From Plantago major (Eukaryota; Streptophyta; Magnoliopsida; Lamiales; Plantaginaceae), in contig CM048840.1 in NCBI GenBank assembly GCA_026545765.1, positions 44,536,959 to 44,600,958 on the forward strand: 64,000 bases of DNA, written 5' to 3'. Position 1 is the stretch's first letter; each line of letters opens with the position of its first letter. This document shows positions 21,042 through 33,105 of the stretch, in pieces. The notes under the pieces were generated by a model. That model was not told the DNA's origin and ran no database searches. It worked only from the letters and a program-made list of their open reading frames with translations. Made by a program: the position numbers and the translations under genes.

Positions 21042-22301
21042 TGTTGAGGGGTGAATCCTCAACACCTACTAAGTGATTGCTAAGTCGTCCTCCTAACCCA
21101 ACGATTCGCCCAAGTCCGCCTGGTGAAGCCTTGAAGCGACTAAGATCGGATCTCGCTAAGGACCTGCACAAAAGGTGGGGGGGTTGAATGGTAAATCTGG
21201 GTTTGCTTAGGGTCAAACCGGATTAAGACTTTACTTGAGAGAGATTTAGTGTCTACTATGTAAAAGTGTGATTATGGGGAATAATGACTTACTGTAGCAT
21301 GGGAATATGTGCCATATTTATAGGTTTGTCTCTTCAAATGGAGGGACTCATAAGATTGTGCCAAGTGTAGGCTTCACAATGAGCCACCGATGCCTTATTG
21401 GGCCCAAGGCCCATCAGGTAGGTTTAACCCATTCGCTTTCTTGGGCCGTTGGGGGCATTATTGGTAATTCAACTCTACGATCGGACCTTGAGACAGGTGT
21501 TTGATCCAGATCGGACTATGCTATTTGCTCAGCATTGTACACTTGGTCTTTTGTGGCGTGACGTCCGACCCCTAGGTCGTACGATCCTAGGTAAGTTTCT
21601 CCTTTATTTGTATGTACACTGTGAGAGATGGATACGTGGTGAGGTAGGTCGGACCAAGGGTCAGAACCTATTCCTACTTTGAACCAGAGTCCTGATGCTC
21701 TAGTGTGTGAGGCTTCGGACTTAAGAGATTGTAGTGTTGGACCTGTGGTGTCGGACCACCTGGTTGAGCCTCTTTAGTGAGTATAGCCTTTGAGGTACTA
21801 ATTCGTCGTAGGATTCGCCTTAAACGGATTGGACATTGTTCCGTTCAACATATGTCCCCCTAGTTTCCAAGTGTAGAAGATAGTTGTGGAACTATAAATT
21901 GAAGTTTGAGAGAGCTTCTTTGTTGCTTGTCCGATCCATTTCTAGAAAAAGAAAAATTCTTGTGGTCCGTGCCCTTGATGGAAAATACTTGATGCTTTTC
22001 CCCCCCCTTTCTTTCAGTCCGATGTTGGAAAAGAGGTATTTGTAAGAGAGATTGGGCGTGGCATCAATTTAACTGTTTTGTAGATCCGATACTGTAGTAG
22101 TATTTTTTATCCGTACCGTGTATACTGTCGTAGTATTTTAGGTCCGTAACCTATACTCGTGTAGGTGGGCTTCCAGCAGGTGAGCTGGCTGGACTCAGTG
22201 GGCTTTGAATCCAAAATGGGCTGGGCCTTTTAAGGTATCCTCGGCCCATTGGTGTATCTGGTAGTGGAAAACCTATCTCTTGAGGAGGTATTTTCTCAAC
22301 A
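21042..22301 (-). repeat. Long LTR related to the Gypsy LTR at 4393 (solo or terminal)
   Basis: It begins TGTTGAGG at 21042 and ends TCTCAACA at 22301. The first 350 bp match the 400-bp LTR at 4393 in order and orientation, including the GCTAAGTGTCAAACCGG-like box, the ACTTTACTTGAGAGAG box and the GTGCCAAGTGTA box. A TATA-like CCTATAAATATGG lies near 21325 on the minus strand. No primer site or polypurine tract flanks it, and I see no matching 5-bp duplication (GTTAT before, CCCAT after), so the right boundary is less sure. It interrupts the host coding text. Confidence 0.6.
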
Positions 22302-23010
22302 CCCATTAGGTTAATTGGTCATTTCACCAAGTGTTTTAATGTGTACCGTTAGATGAATCACGATGAACGAACGAGATTGGATCCCTAGCGACGCGACGGT
22401 TGAGCTTTGCAAATTAGCCCCTTATAAATAGGCAGATGTTGTCGTCATTTGCGCATCGCTTAGAGAGAGAATTCTTGCAACTTCATTGAATCCGAATCTT
22501 TGCAAGTGGGTCTGAGTGCTTTGCTTGTCGCTTTCAATCGCTTTCACACCGTCTGTGCTTCGTATCAAGTAAGTTTTCTCATCCAGACTTTGCTTTTCTC
22601 TGTTTTCCCTTTGTATTTCCTTTTATTCTCATGTTTATGAAATATTTGTTCTTCGTATGCTTCATATTGCTTGATATTTGTTGTGCCGGATCCTTTATAA
22701 ATGGATGGACTAGATTGTATCTCCACACCCATGACTTAGGATAGATGAACTGGATTGTAACTCTGACTTAGCTAACGTAAGTAGTCGGACTGTAGTGAAT
22801 CATTGAGAACAATATTCTGAATGTAGACTGTACATATGGATATGTTGGTTCGGATCATATGACCCCGTAGGTAGGGAGATGCCTTTTAGTCGTGATCCAG
22901 ACATGTTTTTTCAGTGGGTCTGTCTTCTGCCACCCGTCTTGCAATTCGAACTTAATAAGATACTTAATGAACTCTTGGACAATCAACCATCCGAACTCTA
23001 AGTTGCTTCA
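22302..23010. other. Non-coding stretch with a promoter-like TATA box
   Basis: No protein-like frame is seen. A clean TATAAATA box sits at 22423-22430 on the + strand, followed by a leader-like pyrimidine-rich stretch (CTTTCAATCGCTTTCACACC). It resembles the R/U5 part of a retroelement or an orphan promoter. I cannot tell which. Confidence 0.4.
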
Positions 23011-24284
23011 TGATGGGCCTTGGGCCCAATAAAGCAGTAAGTAAATAACATAAAATTTTATAGTGATATCTGAGGGTGGCGTAATTCCTCAACTAATCCA
23101 CTCGTCCTTTCTCAGGACTTGAATCCACTAAGATAAGATATTGAGTTCTCCTTACAAAGTCCTATCTCTTGATTCCTTTTACACTAGGTTCCCAAACAAG
23201 TATTCCCCTTGAGTTGTACCCCGGCTTTCTCGGCCAAGTACTTCCTCTACTCAGTAACCTATGAGCTATTCCCCAGCTTCCAAAGCCAAGTACTTCATGT
23301 GTTCAACGCCTGTTTGGTGTTGGTTATGGTAGTTTGTCAGGTGAGCTAGCTCTTATAACTTTTCAGTTATGTACAGAGAGCTTTTTAGAATCTATATTCC
23401 TTAATACACTTCTGAATGTATGGGAAGTTGTTCTTTACTAACCCAAGTCTTGATGTTGTTCAAGAGAATGAATCTCAGATATCAGTCGCAACTTTATCCT
23501 TGGATTCAACTCTTTCACAATATGCAATTCTTGTTAAGAATCAGGACACTTAGAACTTTCGTGCTACATAGAATTCAAGAGCTTTAGTCGCAACAGTAAG
23601 CTAATGAGTAAGTAAGTAAGTAGAAGGCTTGTATGCTTGAATGTATAAGTTGTAGTTCTCTGTATTCAGTGTGTTTCAAGCATTCTGAGTGGTGATATTT
23701 ATAGCTGAAAATCATGCCGTTTGAATAGTATATGTTAAGCTCAATGAAATTCAAACTATTGATATATGAAGATAGTACGGCAGTGAGCTTTTGTCTCTTT
23801 ACAAAGATTTCCTCTTTTGCTCAGACATCTCTGTCTGCGTAATAATGCATTGTACTATCTTTTGTCCTGTAGTCTCAACGGAACTATGAAAGCTATCTGA
23901 GGCTTTGCATTTCCTTACTCAATAAGCATTGGGTATCAGAAACCTATTGAAATACTTGTCTTCCGAAGACACTTAATTTCTTCAAGGTATCTGAGCCAAG
24001 GTATCTGAGGGGACATTTCTCCTTAGTCTTCAGCAATCTTGTGCAGTCTCTTGATCTTCAAAAAATGAGCTCCTTCCTGCTGGATGTTTGCTTCTTGGTC
24101 TTCTTCAAAGATATAAAAATTACAATCTGAGATCTAACATCCTATACAAGATTTGCTAGACTAACATACTCAGTAAGCTTCCTCTTTTACAATGTTCAAG
24201 TGAACTAAGAGTACTAGTTACCTTTCTGAGCTAAGATAAGTCATTAGGGTTTACTGATCAAAATCTAAACAGATATTCCTAACA
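23011..24284 (-). repeat. Probable solo LTR (Copia-like), boundaries approximate
   Basis: On the minus strand the segment starts TGTTAGGAATATCTGTTTAG at 24284, the typical opening of a class of plant Copia LTRs. It runs without coding sequence to about 23011 (TGATGGGCC on the + strand). The flanks GCTTC and GTTTC are similar but not identical. No internal retrotransposon genes adjoin it. Confidence 0.45.
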
Positions 24285-25550
24285 GTTTCAAACATGATTT
24301 CAATTCAGTTTACAGTTTGTTTACTTTCAGTTATCTCAGGCTAATTTACCTGTGTAAGGGTTAGCCGAGATCTTTGATTACTTGGTTTTTATATGATGGA
24401 ATAGTTTTAGCATCTATGTTGGTTATGTGATTGTCGTTCATACCTGTGTTGTTTGAGGAAAGGTGTAATTGTTAATTTATGTTTAACGCGTGACATGGAC
24501 ATTCGTTGCACTAGATTAGGAGATGTCAGTCGTGTCTATAAGTTGATGTTCTGCCTGAGGTTTGTTGTTGAGCTAGCCACTGGTGACAGCTTTGAGCTAG
24601 ACGATAGTCTACATGGGGTATCTGTACATACTACGCCTTAGTATAAGATATGTGGCCTGTGTGACTCTTCAGCCATAACTATCGCTATCTGTTATTCCTG
24701 ATATAAACTATTTATCAAAGTGAGGGTTAATTCTTACATGTTTTCTCTACAAGTTCTTAATTCATCAATTCTTGTTATAATTACTTTTCTGCTTACGTGT
24801 TTAATTTATTTATTCAAAATACCAAAAATCTGTTATTCACTTTATATTGAAAATCAACCATTTAATATTCTATCTTAATCGAGCATTATTCCCGAGAGAT
24901 CGACCTCTCTAGTCAAATTCTGCTATACTAATTTATTTGGTGTTTCTGGAATTTGGGTTTGGTATTATAAATTCGTAAAACTTTGGTGTTCTCGGTAAAA
25001 CTTTAAGTTCAACGACAATTGTTTTTCCCGAGGATCCATCACTGAGCGATTGCAGGCCAGGCACCTATTCGCAAAAATCAGATTGCTTGGCACCACAAGC
25101 TAAGTTCCTATATATATGCTATTCATAATTGAAAGAATCAAATTGCTTGCTAAAGTGTGCCTCCAAGTTCAAAACATATTTATTCTAATTCAACTATAAG
25201 TGTACTAATATCACTTTTTCACATACTATTAGTATTATATATGTATTGTTTCGGAACGTCAGCAATGTTTTTATATATTCTTCAATATAATGTTAAGACG
25301 GATAACATGTTTACGGAGTCCAGTCAACATAATGGGCATTGTTTTTTGTGTTTTTACATTTACAAAGCATAAGTATCTCCATGTTGTTTCATGTTAATTT
25401 ATTTTTAAAATATATCTGCAATTTTCAAAATTACTACCTGTATAGTCACCCTACTACAAGAACAACACATGTAAGCATTATTAACAATTACATTGCTTAA
25501 TTTAACTTGAGCTCCCCTTGTTTTGACCAGGAACCTAATAACTGTTATAT
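24285..25550. other. Non-coding repeat-like stretch
   Basis: Nothing here reads as a gene. CCCGAGAGATCGACCTCTCT near 24891 followed by GCTATACTAATTTATT resembles the leader just before the primer site of Athila-type Gypsy elements, so a degraded leader is possible. Confidence 0.35.
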
Positions 25551-25569
25551 ACCCTAGATTTGTGATGCA

Positions 25570-25924
25570 GATTAATGACACTAATGTAAGCCTAACGTTG
25601 TTCGAGGTCCCACATGTATCCACTGTAGAACACTCGGATATTGAGTACAAGATGGTTTGGTTACACACATCTTATTGAGATGAATGGGTAATGAGTCAAA
25701 AGATTGCAGAGGTGTGCCTGGCAGAGGCCTTCGACTGGGTCATTGCCACTTGCGATGTGGCTGCATATACTAGTGGTCGTATGAACCACACAAGTTTAAA
25801 AGACCTAATGGATGCTCTCGAGCTCCCTCACACATTCCCCTGCCTAGGGGAGGAACCAAAATGGTTAATATGTGGGGCCTGTGAAGGTGGAAGGATAAAT
25901 ATAGATGGTCCCTGGAAAACTTAA
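25570..25924 (+). pseudogene. Unrecognised ORF pair, possible gene remnant
   Basis: Two short frames follow each other: 25568-25678 (MQINDTNVSLTLFEVPH) and 25691-25924 (MSQKIAEVCLAEAFDWVIAT, ending DGPWKT). Composition is protein-like, with Cys pairs in LICGACEGG, but I recognise no domain. It may be a distal part of the interrupted host gene or an independent fragment. Confidence 0.25.
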
Positions 25925-26981
25925 GTTATAAAGGTTTGACTTCAAAAAAGAATAAATAGAGACGATCTATGGAAAAGCATTAACACATACGCTTTAAGAT
26001 TAATTCGTACTCAAATTTAGTAAAGTTCGATTGCAAAAAAAAAAAGAGTTGAGGTGGGAATCTAATGCGGGGACGCAGGGAGTACTATTTAACGAACAAT
26101 AATTTATGCCTACTTTTATCCGCCAGGAAAGTTAATGTGGGACACAGTAAGTATATAACAACAATTTAATAGAGAGAGCAAACAACACCATAGTATTTAC
26201 ATTTAAATAACTTTTTACACAACTATTACTTGTACGACTAAGAAAAATAAATTGTAACCTTATAGATTGTAACCAAGTTCACCATCAATCCTTTTCCAGG
26301 TGATTACGTGTACAATTCGAACGATATGGCATACACATAATTATAAAATATGAATATTAACTTGTTTAAAATCAATTGAATTAACAATGGTGATAATAAC
26401 TACACGGTACATTCAATCATAACGTACTATGAAAACTAAACGTATGTATACCTAGATTTTTCAATTTGATCGTATTGAAACATTCTTTTGAGACAGCAAA
26501 TCAATTCATCGTATTGAAACATTTTTCGATTTGATCGTATTGAAACATTCTCCTGAGACAGCAAATGTCTAATTCACCCAAAACCAAATCAATTCATCGT
26601 AAAAAAAATTAAGATCCCAAAATTTTCTTCTCCATGTTCTCCAATTGAATTAAAACAAATGAATAAGCACCACCCTAAACTCTAATTCAACTCGGACAAA
26701 GGGCAATCCATCATTATAAACAACGATATTACTTACATTCATTTATTCATCAATTATTTGTAATTAGATGCAACAATAACACGCGTAGCGTGTTCTCACA
26801 TTCTAGTGTGTATCGCATTGGAACCGTTATCCATCCTCAATTTGAATGTTGTTATTAAGTACTCCTACTATAGAAACACATGTGTCATCAATCGCTAAAG
26901 TAAAAATTAACAATAAAAACAAGTCAAGCTATTAGTGAAATAGATGAAACTTGTGTTTTTCAGTTACAACACAATCTTAAT
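25925..26981. other. AT-rich intergenic DNA with a 65-bp tandem duplication
   Basis: No gene is seen. TTTGATCGTATTGAAACATTCT begins at 26465 and again at 26530, each copy followed by TGAGACAGCAAAT, so a 65-bp unit is duplicated once. GGGAGTACTAT near 26087 looks like one end of a Stowaway-type MITE, but the other end was not found. Confidence 0.45.
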
Positions 26982-29420
26982 CTAACTAAGACTTTCAGTG
27001 GCATACATTTTGGCACCACAAGTCTCACTGTCGTGCAATCCTTCCTTCATACAACAAGGACAAATTTGAACTTTCTTCTTCTTGTGTGGCAACTCCCCAA
27101 ATGATGGAATTCTCTTCCGCTTAGGCCTACCAGGACATGATTTGATTTCTGGAGGCAGTATCTTCGTTGCAGATGAATTCAACCGTTCATACTCAAACCT
27201 CAGCGATGTGGGTATCGGATGAAGATCATTACTATATGCAAGGCGATACATTTCAGTGAAGAAACATCGGTCAACAATTCCCGAAATGTGTGGGAGGTTT
27301 CAAAAAATAACATTAACAGCATGAGCGCATGGGAGACCCAAAATTTGCCACTGGTAACATGAACGAGTTTTTTTGTGCAAGTTAACGAAGTAAATTTCAG
27401 CAGCTGATACCTCAAACTCACCATCTGCCGTAGATTTGATCACCCTCCACGAACGCCCCAGTTGCTTACATTGATTCCAAAACTTCTCCTTACGTTGCAA
27501 AGAGAACCAGTCCATTTCTTTAACTCGTTACGCGCTCAACAAACCACTTCATGATATTGCGTCTGATCAAGTCAATCATATACGTGATTGGCAAACCACG
27601 ACTCTCCTTAATCCAATTGTTGAATGATTTTGCAGCATTTGATGTCATTTCACCGTATCTCCGGATTCCAGGGGAGAATGCAACTGCCCATTTATCGTAA
27701 GGAAGCTCTTTGATGAATGCAGCAGCAATGGGGCCTCTTGTTTCAACAAACACTTTTAGATGTTCATCAAAAAGAGAAACTGTCGGGGCATACGCACACC
27801 TTTTCAACAAGCCAACCATTTTTCGTCTAAACTCATTAGACCAGCTACCCTTGTACCACCCCTTCAGATTAGTATACAAGTGATATAAACAAAAGAAATG
27901 TACTGGCTTCTCAAAAACTTGAGTGAAAGCAGTCATCAGGCTGACATTACGATCAGACAAATATGACACCTCAGATGAATGCTTGAGAACTTGCTTAAAA
28001 TTCTCTAGAAAATATTTCCAATTTTCTATGTTTTCTGAATCAACTACTGCCATGGCCACAGGAAAAAGGCCTGCAATTACAACAATCAAGTGAGAGTTAG
28101 TATGACAGAAACCATGTATAAGCATGATATCATGTATTAATAAAATAAAGAGTAAAGAACACGATTATGAGCTACCATTATCTCCATCTTTGCAAGTAGC
28201 AGTAAGCAGTTGCCCTTTAAAATGCCCTTTAAGGGAAGTTGCATCAATAAATAACATTGGCCTGCAATGTGCAAAACCATCGATGCAAGCCTTAAATGAA
28301 ATGAAAAACCTTGTGAATCGATTGTTTACAGGGTCTCTTTGGAGATCAACAACACTTCCAGAATTGGTTTTCCTAACAACATCAGCATACCACCTCAAAT
28401 GATCAAATGAATCATTGAAACCTCCAAATACATTGCATCGAGCTGCCTGCAGAGTCCTCCAAGCCTTAGCATAACTAACATGAAACCCGTAATCTACAGC
28501 CAAGTATGTCCGTACTAAAGTTGCAAGGAATGTGGGATCAATTCTTACTTTTTCTTCTATCAGACCAGCAATCAGCTTTGGGGCTAGGCGAGATGTGTCA
28601 TCATTAACAAGATTATCCGAACAGCTATGAACTAAGTTCTCTTTATTGATGATAATGTAACTGTTGTCACTACGGACAGCCCCAGATATCATCCACTTGC
28701 AACCACAAACATGTCTTTGAGCACAACCTACGCTAACAATTGATCTGTTGTTTCTTTTGAATTGATACTTGAACGACTCTTTGCTAGCATACTTAACTAA
28801 TTCTGCCCTAAATTCCTTCACAACACCCAAAAAAAACTTGTCCTACACCTTTTATGCTATTAGACCAGCTATCTAACAATAATGGCTTATATGGAACCGG
28901 GGGGCAAACATCATAAAAGGGTAACTCCTCCTCATTGTCACTACCACCAGAAGAGTTAGGATCACTACTTCTAAACAGTATAATTAAGATTGTCCAAATA
29001 TTTATCCATCCTTACTTCATCGGAATTGCTTGATGTGTTCTCCTTAAAAGAATCTACTGGACATGATGGGCTAGCAGATTTGTTGCACATTGTATGGTTC
29101 GTTAGTGTGATAGAAACCTTAACAAACCGAGGTTTTAACATGCCAACTAATAGAGCAAACGTATCGTACTCTACAATGTTGCTAATACAATACTTCTCGA
29201 ACTTCTCATTTTCATAAATGTAAATATCATAGTGCACATTGACAAATTTAAAATCAATGACTGGCCACTTACTAGTTACCGTGGACTTGACAAGATCATA
29301 GCTGCCAGCAAGAGTTAGTGGTGTTGGCAGGTGCTCTGAGTTGAAATGCACCATCAAAATATGCGGTGTTTCCGCTAAATTTGACATGGAGAATATATGT
29401 GAGTTTTGGATCTTAATCAA
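26982..29420 (-). pseudogene. MULE (Mutator-like) transposase gene, decayed
   Basis: The order on the minus strand is a variable N-terminus (29420-28971), the MuDR DNA-binding region (28830 on: EFRAELVKYASKESFKYQF, then a C..C cluster in VGCAQRHVCGCKW) and the MULE DDE domain. The first Asp is in LFIDATSLKGHFKGQLL and the second in GLFPVAMAVVDSENIENW, joined across a 105-bp intron (28175-28071, GT-AG). The SWIM zinc finger is CYQWQILGLPCAH near 27330, and a C-terminal knuckle (CPCCMKEGLHDSETC) lies near 27040. Damage: frame changes near 28985, 28835 and 27530, and an in-frame TGA at 27298-27300. Terminal inverted repeats and a 9-bp duplication were not found. Confidence 0.85.
28071..28175 (-). 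other. Intron in the MULE transposase gene
   Basis: The donor GTAGCTC at 28175 and the acceptor TTGCAG ending at 28071 join GDN to GLFPVAM in frame. This reproduces the expected continuity of the transposase domain. Confidence 0.7.
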
Positions 29421-30110
29421 TTAGAACAAATCAAAACGAAGCTGGAACTTGACCAAAACTATGACACGCTATTATGATACTTCAAATAAAAATTGATCAT
29501 CAAAGAAAACTAAGTAATGAACAAGAGGTAACCGTAGAAGACTGGATGAACGAGCCGCTCCACTGGCCAATACAAACCGAGAATTTGGAAATTTTGAATT
29601 TCATGACAGTGTTCAATTAGATTTTGAATTTCAACGGAGAAGTAATCATTATCTACCACCGAAAAAACTTAATGGCTTCAGCTAATCGGCGTCCACCTGG
29701 TGCAATTTCTCTGAATCTCTGGAGGTAGGAGAAGATAATTCTACGTAGACTGAGAAGATTATTTCAGAGTGAGCCAAATAGTGCAAGAGGTTAAAACTGT
29801 AATTTCACAATGAAATAATTGCGCTTTTCGTGAGAGAAACATGCAGAAGCGTTAAAATCGAATGTTTCCCCCAACAGCGCCTTTGGCACGAATTTTCCGG
29901 AGTACCAACCACTGTGAGGAGTAGGAATTAAGCCCATCTTATAAAATAATCCCATAAAAGATGAGGGAGTAGTAATTAAGCCCATCTTGCAAAAATAATG
30001 CCATAAGAGATTTGGACTTGACTAAGTGAATCCAATTCAGTATCCAACAAGAGTAACTAGGCCTAGCCCATAGGAGGCCAATCACCTAATTTAATTTCTT
30101 GTATCATCAC
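29421..30110. other. Intergenic, with a 48-bp tandem duplication
   Basis: No gene is seen. AATTAAGCCCATCTT starts at 29926 and again at 29974, with similar following text (AAAATAATCCCATAAAAGAT), so a 48-bp unit is duplicated imperfectly. The right part should hold the promoter of the gene at 30402. Confidence 0.45.
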
Positions 30111-30401
30111 TTTCGTCCCCCCTCCACCTTGAATCAATATCGTTCCTTAATTCACTTTTCGAAACCCTTGAGGAGCTAGTACTGATCGCCATCGCTAATT
30201 CATTCTCCAGGTTTTTCCTATTCTGTCTTTGCTTCTGTAATTCAGTTTTTCATTCATTCTTCATCGATTTCTCATTTCGATTTTTCTTTTTTTTTTCTTT
30301 TTTTGCTTGCTTGTGATAGAGGATAGTGATGGCAATCAATCATTATTTGTTGTTTTATTGACAAGTTTGTAGGTAAATTTAATCAGAAAAGAAAAGATAA
30401 G

Positions 30402-32176
30402 ATGCCGCTTTATCAGATGTCGCTCCTTAAACCAACTGTGTCCAAGGAGTCCTTAATGGATTTGGTTGCACGCGTTGGGAAGCATGTTTACAGAAGAAAT
30501 GGAGTCGTTGCTGATATCAAGTCCTTTGGAACTCTTCAATTGGGTTATGGAATTAGGAAGCGGGACGGACGATACTTCCAGGTAAATCTTTTTATCCTAC
30601 AATCTACAACTACATTCTCTTTTCTTCTCTTAATTTTCTATTAGATTACTTCTCATTGATTTTCTTTCGCTAAATGACTTGGTAATATGACTGAATTATA
30701 CCGCATAAAGATCTCTCTTCTGTTTCAACCGTTTGGATGTGATGAGATGTGTTTTTGGACCGGATTTATTTATTCGATCATCCACATGTTTGATTTAGTT
30801 GAACTTAATTCTCATTCATAATTGAATAAGGTTCCAGATATCAATTCTCCTCACTTTCAATGAAGAGTATCCTTGTTCAAAGAAAACCTCTACAACAATT
30901 AAAAGAAGATAAAGCTAATGTTTTAACTGTCTCTAACCATTCCTCAAGTGAGGCTCATTCTTAAATTGTAGGAGTATAATTTATTTGTTTTTTTTTCTTC
31001 CCAAAATCTAGAATACAATTCGACTTGAGCCTCCTTCAGACCTTACGTTCTGTGAACATTATTGATCCCTCGCAATCTATTCTTCCTCAATGGTTATGAA
31101 TTCATGTATTTACTTGTCAAATAAATTAGAGAATGTGTGATTGTACAATGTACGTCAATCATACTTGTATAACATCTATTAGCATACTACATGGTGTATG
31201 CTCTAGCGTTAACTTATCAACACTGGATTGCAATGCTTGGTGGTCGATGAAAAAATCTGGGATAGCAGGAGTCGGATGACCGGGATACTGAAGTGATTAG
31301 CCCCCGGTCAATTAAAACTACCCCAACCCCCAAGGCTTATGCTTATATTTGAATTTTAGTCAATGAGATATCAATTTGTTACCCAAGTGTTCACATATTC
31401 AGGTAGTTTTACATGTGTGTGTGAGAATGAGATTATACATGTGTACGTCAGTATGTGTTGCCATGTATATGGGATTCAGTCGTTTCAGCTTGAATGTTGA
31501 TGCAGTCAAAATTTGATCCCTGGAAAATCTTGATGTTTGGACTGCGTTTTTATGCTTTACTTTCCTGAAAGGAAGTATCTTATTATTTTACAAAGTAAAC
31601 TGGGTCAAACTAGAAATAGGAAACTGCTTATTGCACATCTATTTCTAGCTTGGTCCCAAATGATATCACGTGAAGAGAATGTGGTGTCCGGGCAAGTGTA
31701 AATTCTATGCTAGTACCTATAGATTCCTTACTATGGATATTGCCACTTGATTGAAAGAAACTAAGTTATAGTTGACTCATTTACTCGTCTATAATGGGTG
31801 CATTCTGCGAAGTTTTCTGCTCTCGTTTGCTTTTCATCATGATTTAGGATACAGCACTTCTAAGTTGATATCAACAATGCTATTGTATGTGCTGATTATT
31901 TGTTGTTGTATGTGGCAGGGCCAGCTAATGCAGTTGAGTGTGATGACACCTCCTCGCTTCAAAGGCGAGCTTTCTTACTTAAATGGTGAAGACCGCTTAC
32001 TGCGCTGGCTTTTTATTAAACACCGTGATGTCAAATTTGGAATAGAAAATTTCACCGAAGATGACATTAAGGTTGACCTGACTTCCCTGGGCAGTCATTA
32101 CAACGATAGTGATGAGGAAGAGGATGACGACGACGATGACGACGTTGAAACGGATCAATCTGAGACAAAAGCCTGA
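30402..32176 (+). CDS. Mitochondrial small-subunit ribosomal protein bS6m (30S ribosomal protein S6 family)
   Basis: Two coding exons, 30402-30581 and 31919-32176, give 145 residues. The intron has a GTAAAT donor and a GTGGCAG acceptor, and the junction falls between codons (RYFQ / GQLMQ). A 5' UTR intron of about 160 bp is likely (CAG|GTTTTT near 30210, TTTGTAG near 30372). The sequence fits the plant S6-like family: MPLYQMSLLKPTVSKESL, LVARVGKHVYRRNGVVADIK, FGTLQLGYGIRKRDGRYFQ, then EDRLLRWLFIKHRDVKFG. bS6 binds the central domain of the small-subunit rRNA next to bS18. It ends in an acidic tail (DSDEEEDDDDDDDVETDQ). All frames are intact, so this is probably an active gene. Mitochondrial location is from the family, since no clear presequence is visible. 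Confidence 0.85.
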
Positions 32177-33105
32177 ACGGATGGTGCTTGCTACAGCAGC
32201 TCCTTGTTTTCCATTTCACAGCAGTACGAATAAAATGAATTATTGTTATTGATCAAAGTGAGTGCTGCTTTCGTAGGATTAGACTATATTTAGGCGGCTG
32301 TATCTGTAGACATGCTCTAGATCTTCGGCTGGACATCTGTATAAGATCAGCATCCTGATGTTCTCATGGAATATGTGAGCACTCACAGTAGTGAGCTTAA
32401 TATGTGGGCTTTTCGAACATAGGAGTTTCTATTTTTATTTTTAAATGAGGCCTAAAATAAGCCTTCTCCAATTTGTCATCGATCACCATCACTATATACA
32501 GAGTCTGGTTTTCACTGATTATAAGGTTACGTTAGCATATAGCAGCTGATTCTTTAACTTAACTTCACATAAACTTAGTAATACTTTCAGTTTGCTGTTT
32601 ACTCTAGTTACATTATGCAGGATCATCAGACAAGGTAAGAATATGGTACATGTAGATCCTCTTGTGAGAATATGCAAAGATGATCACCCACAGTACCATT
32701 TTATCCATCAAGACACAAATATACATCGTCTGCAACGTCAGTCTTGTAGCATACGCTTCAATAACCTGTATCTGTATTTGTATTGATATGTAATCAAGGT
32801 AGCATATGCAACATCCTTAAAATAAATCCTAAGATAAGGCAGGCCGTCGTAATGTTTATTGTATTTATGATTTTACAAATGATATAAATGGATACATACA
32901 ACGCAATGTTCTGTACAGAATTACCAGTGGAATAAAACTGTAAAGGAGCAAATATAAACAATCCTGATGTCTTTTGAGTGCTATATCTTCAACACTGAAT
33001 AAGTTCTTGACAAAAAAAGAATAATCACATAATCTCCCTAGTAATTCAGGCCTATAAACAAAGGAAGATTTTCTTGATTGCTTTCATATTCTTACTCAAA
33101 TTTCA
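32177..33105. other. Intergenic between two convergent genes
   Basis: The 3' UTRs of the bS6m gene (+) and the PIRL gene (-) must lie here. AATAAA-like signals are present on both strands (for example AATAAAAT near 32229). No further gene is seen. Confidence 0.5.

Noticed and set aside
26080..26095. Stowaway-type MITE near GGGAGTACTAT (also near 38953 and 62308)
   Set aside because: Only one end is visible in each case and no TA duplication pair was found, so I did not annotate elements.
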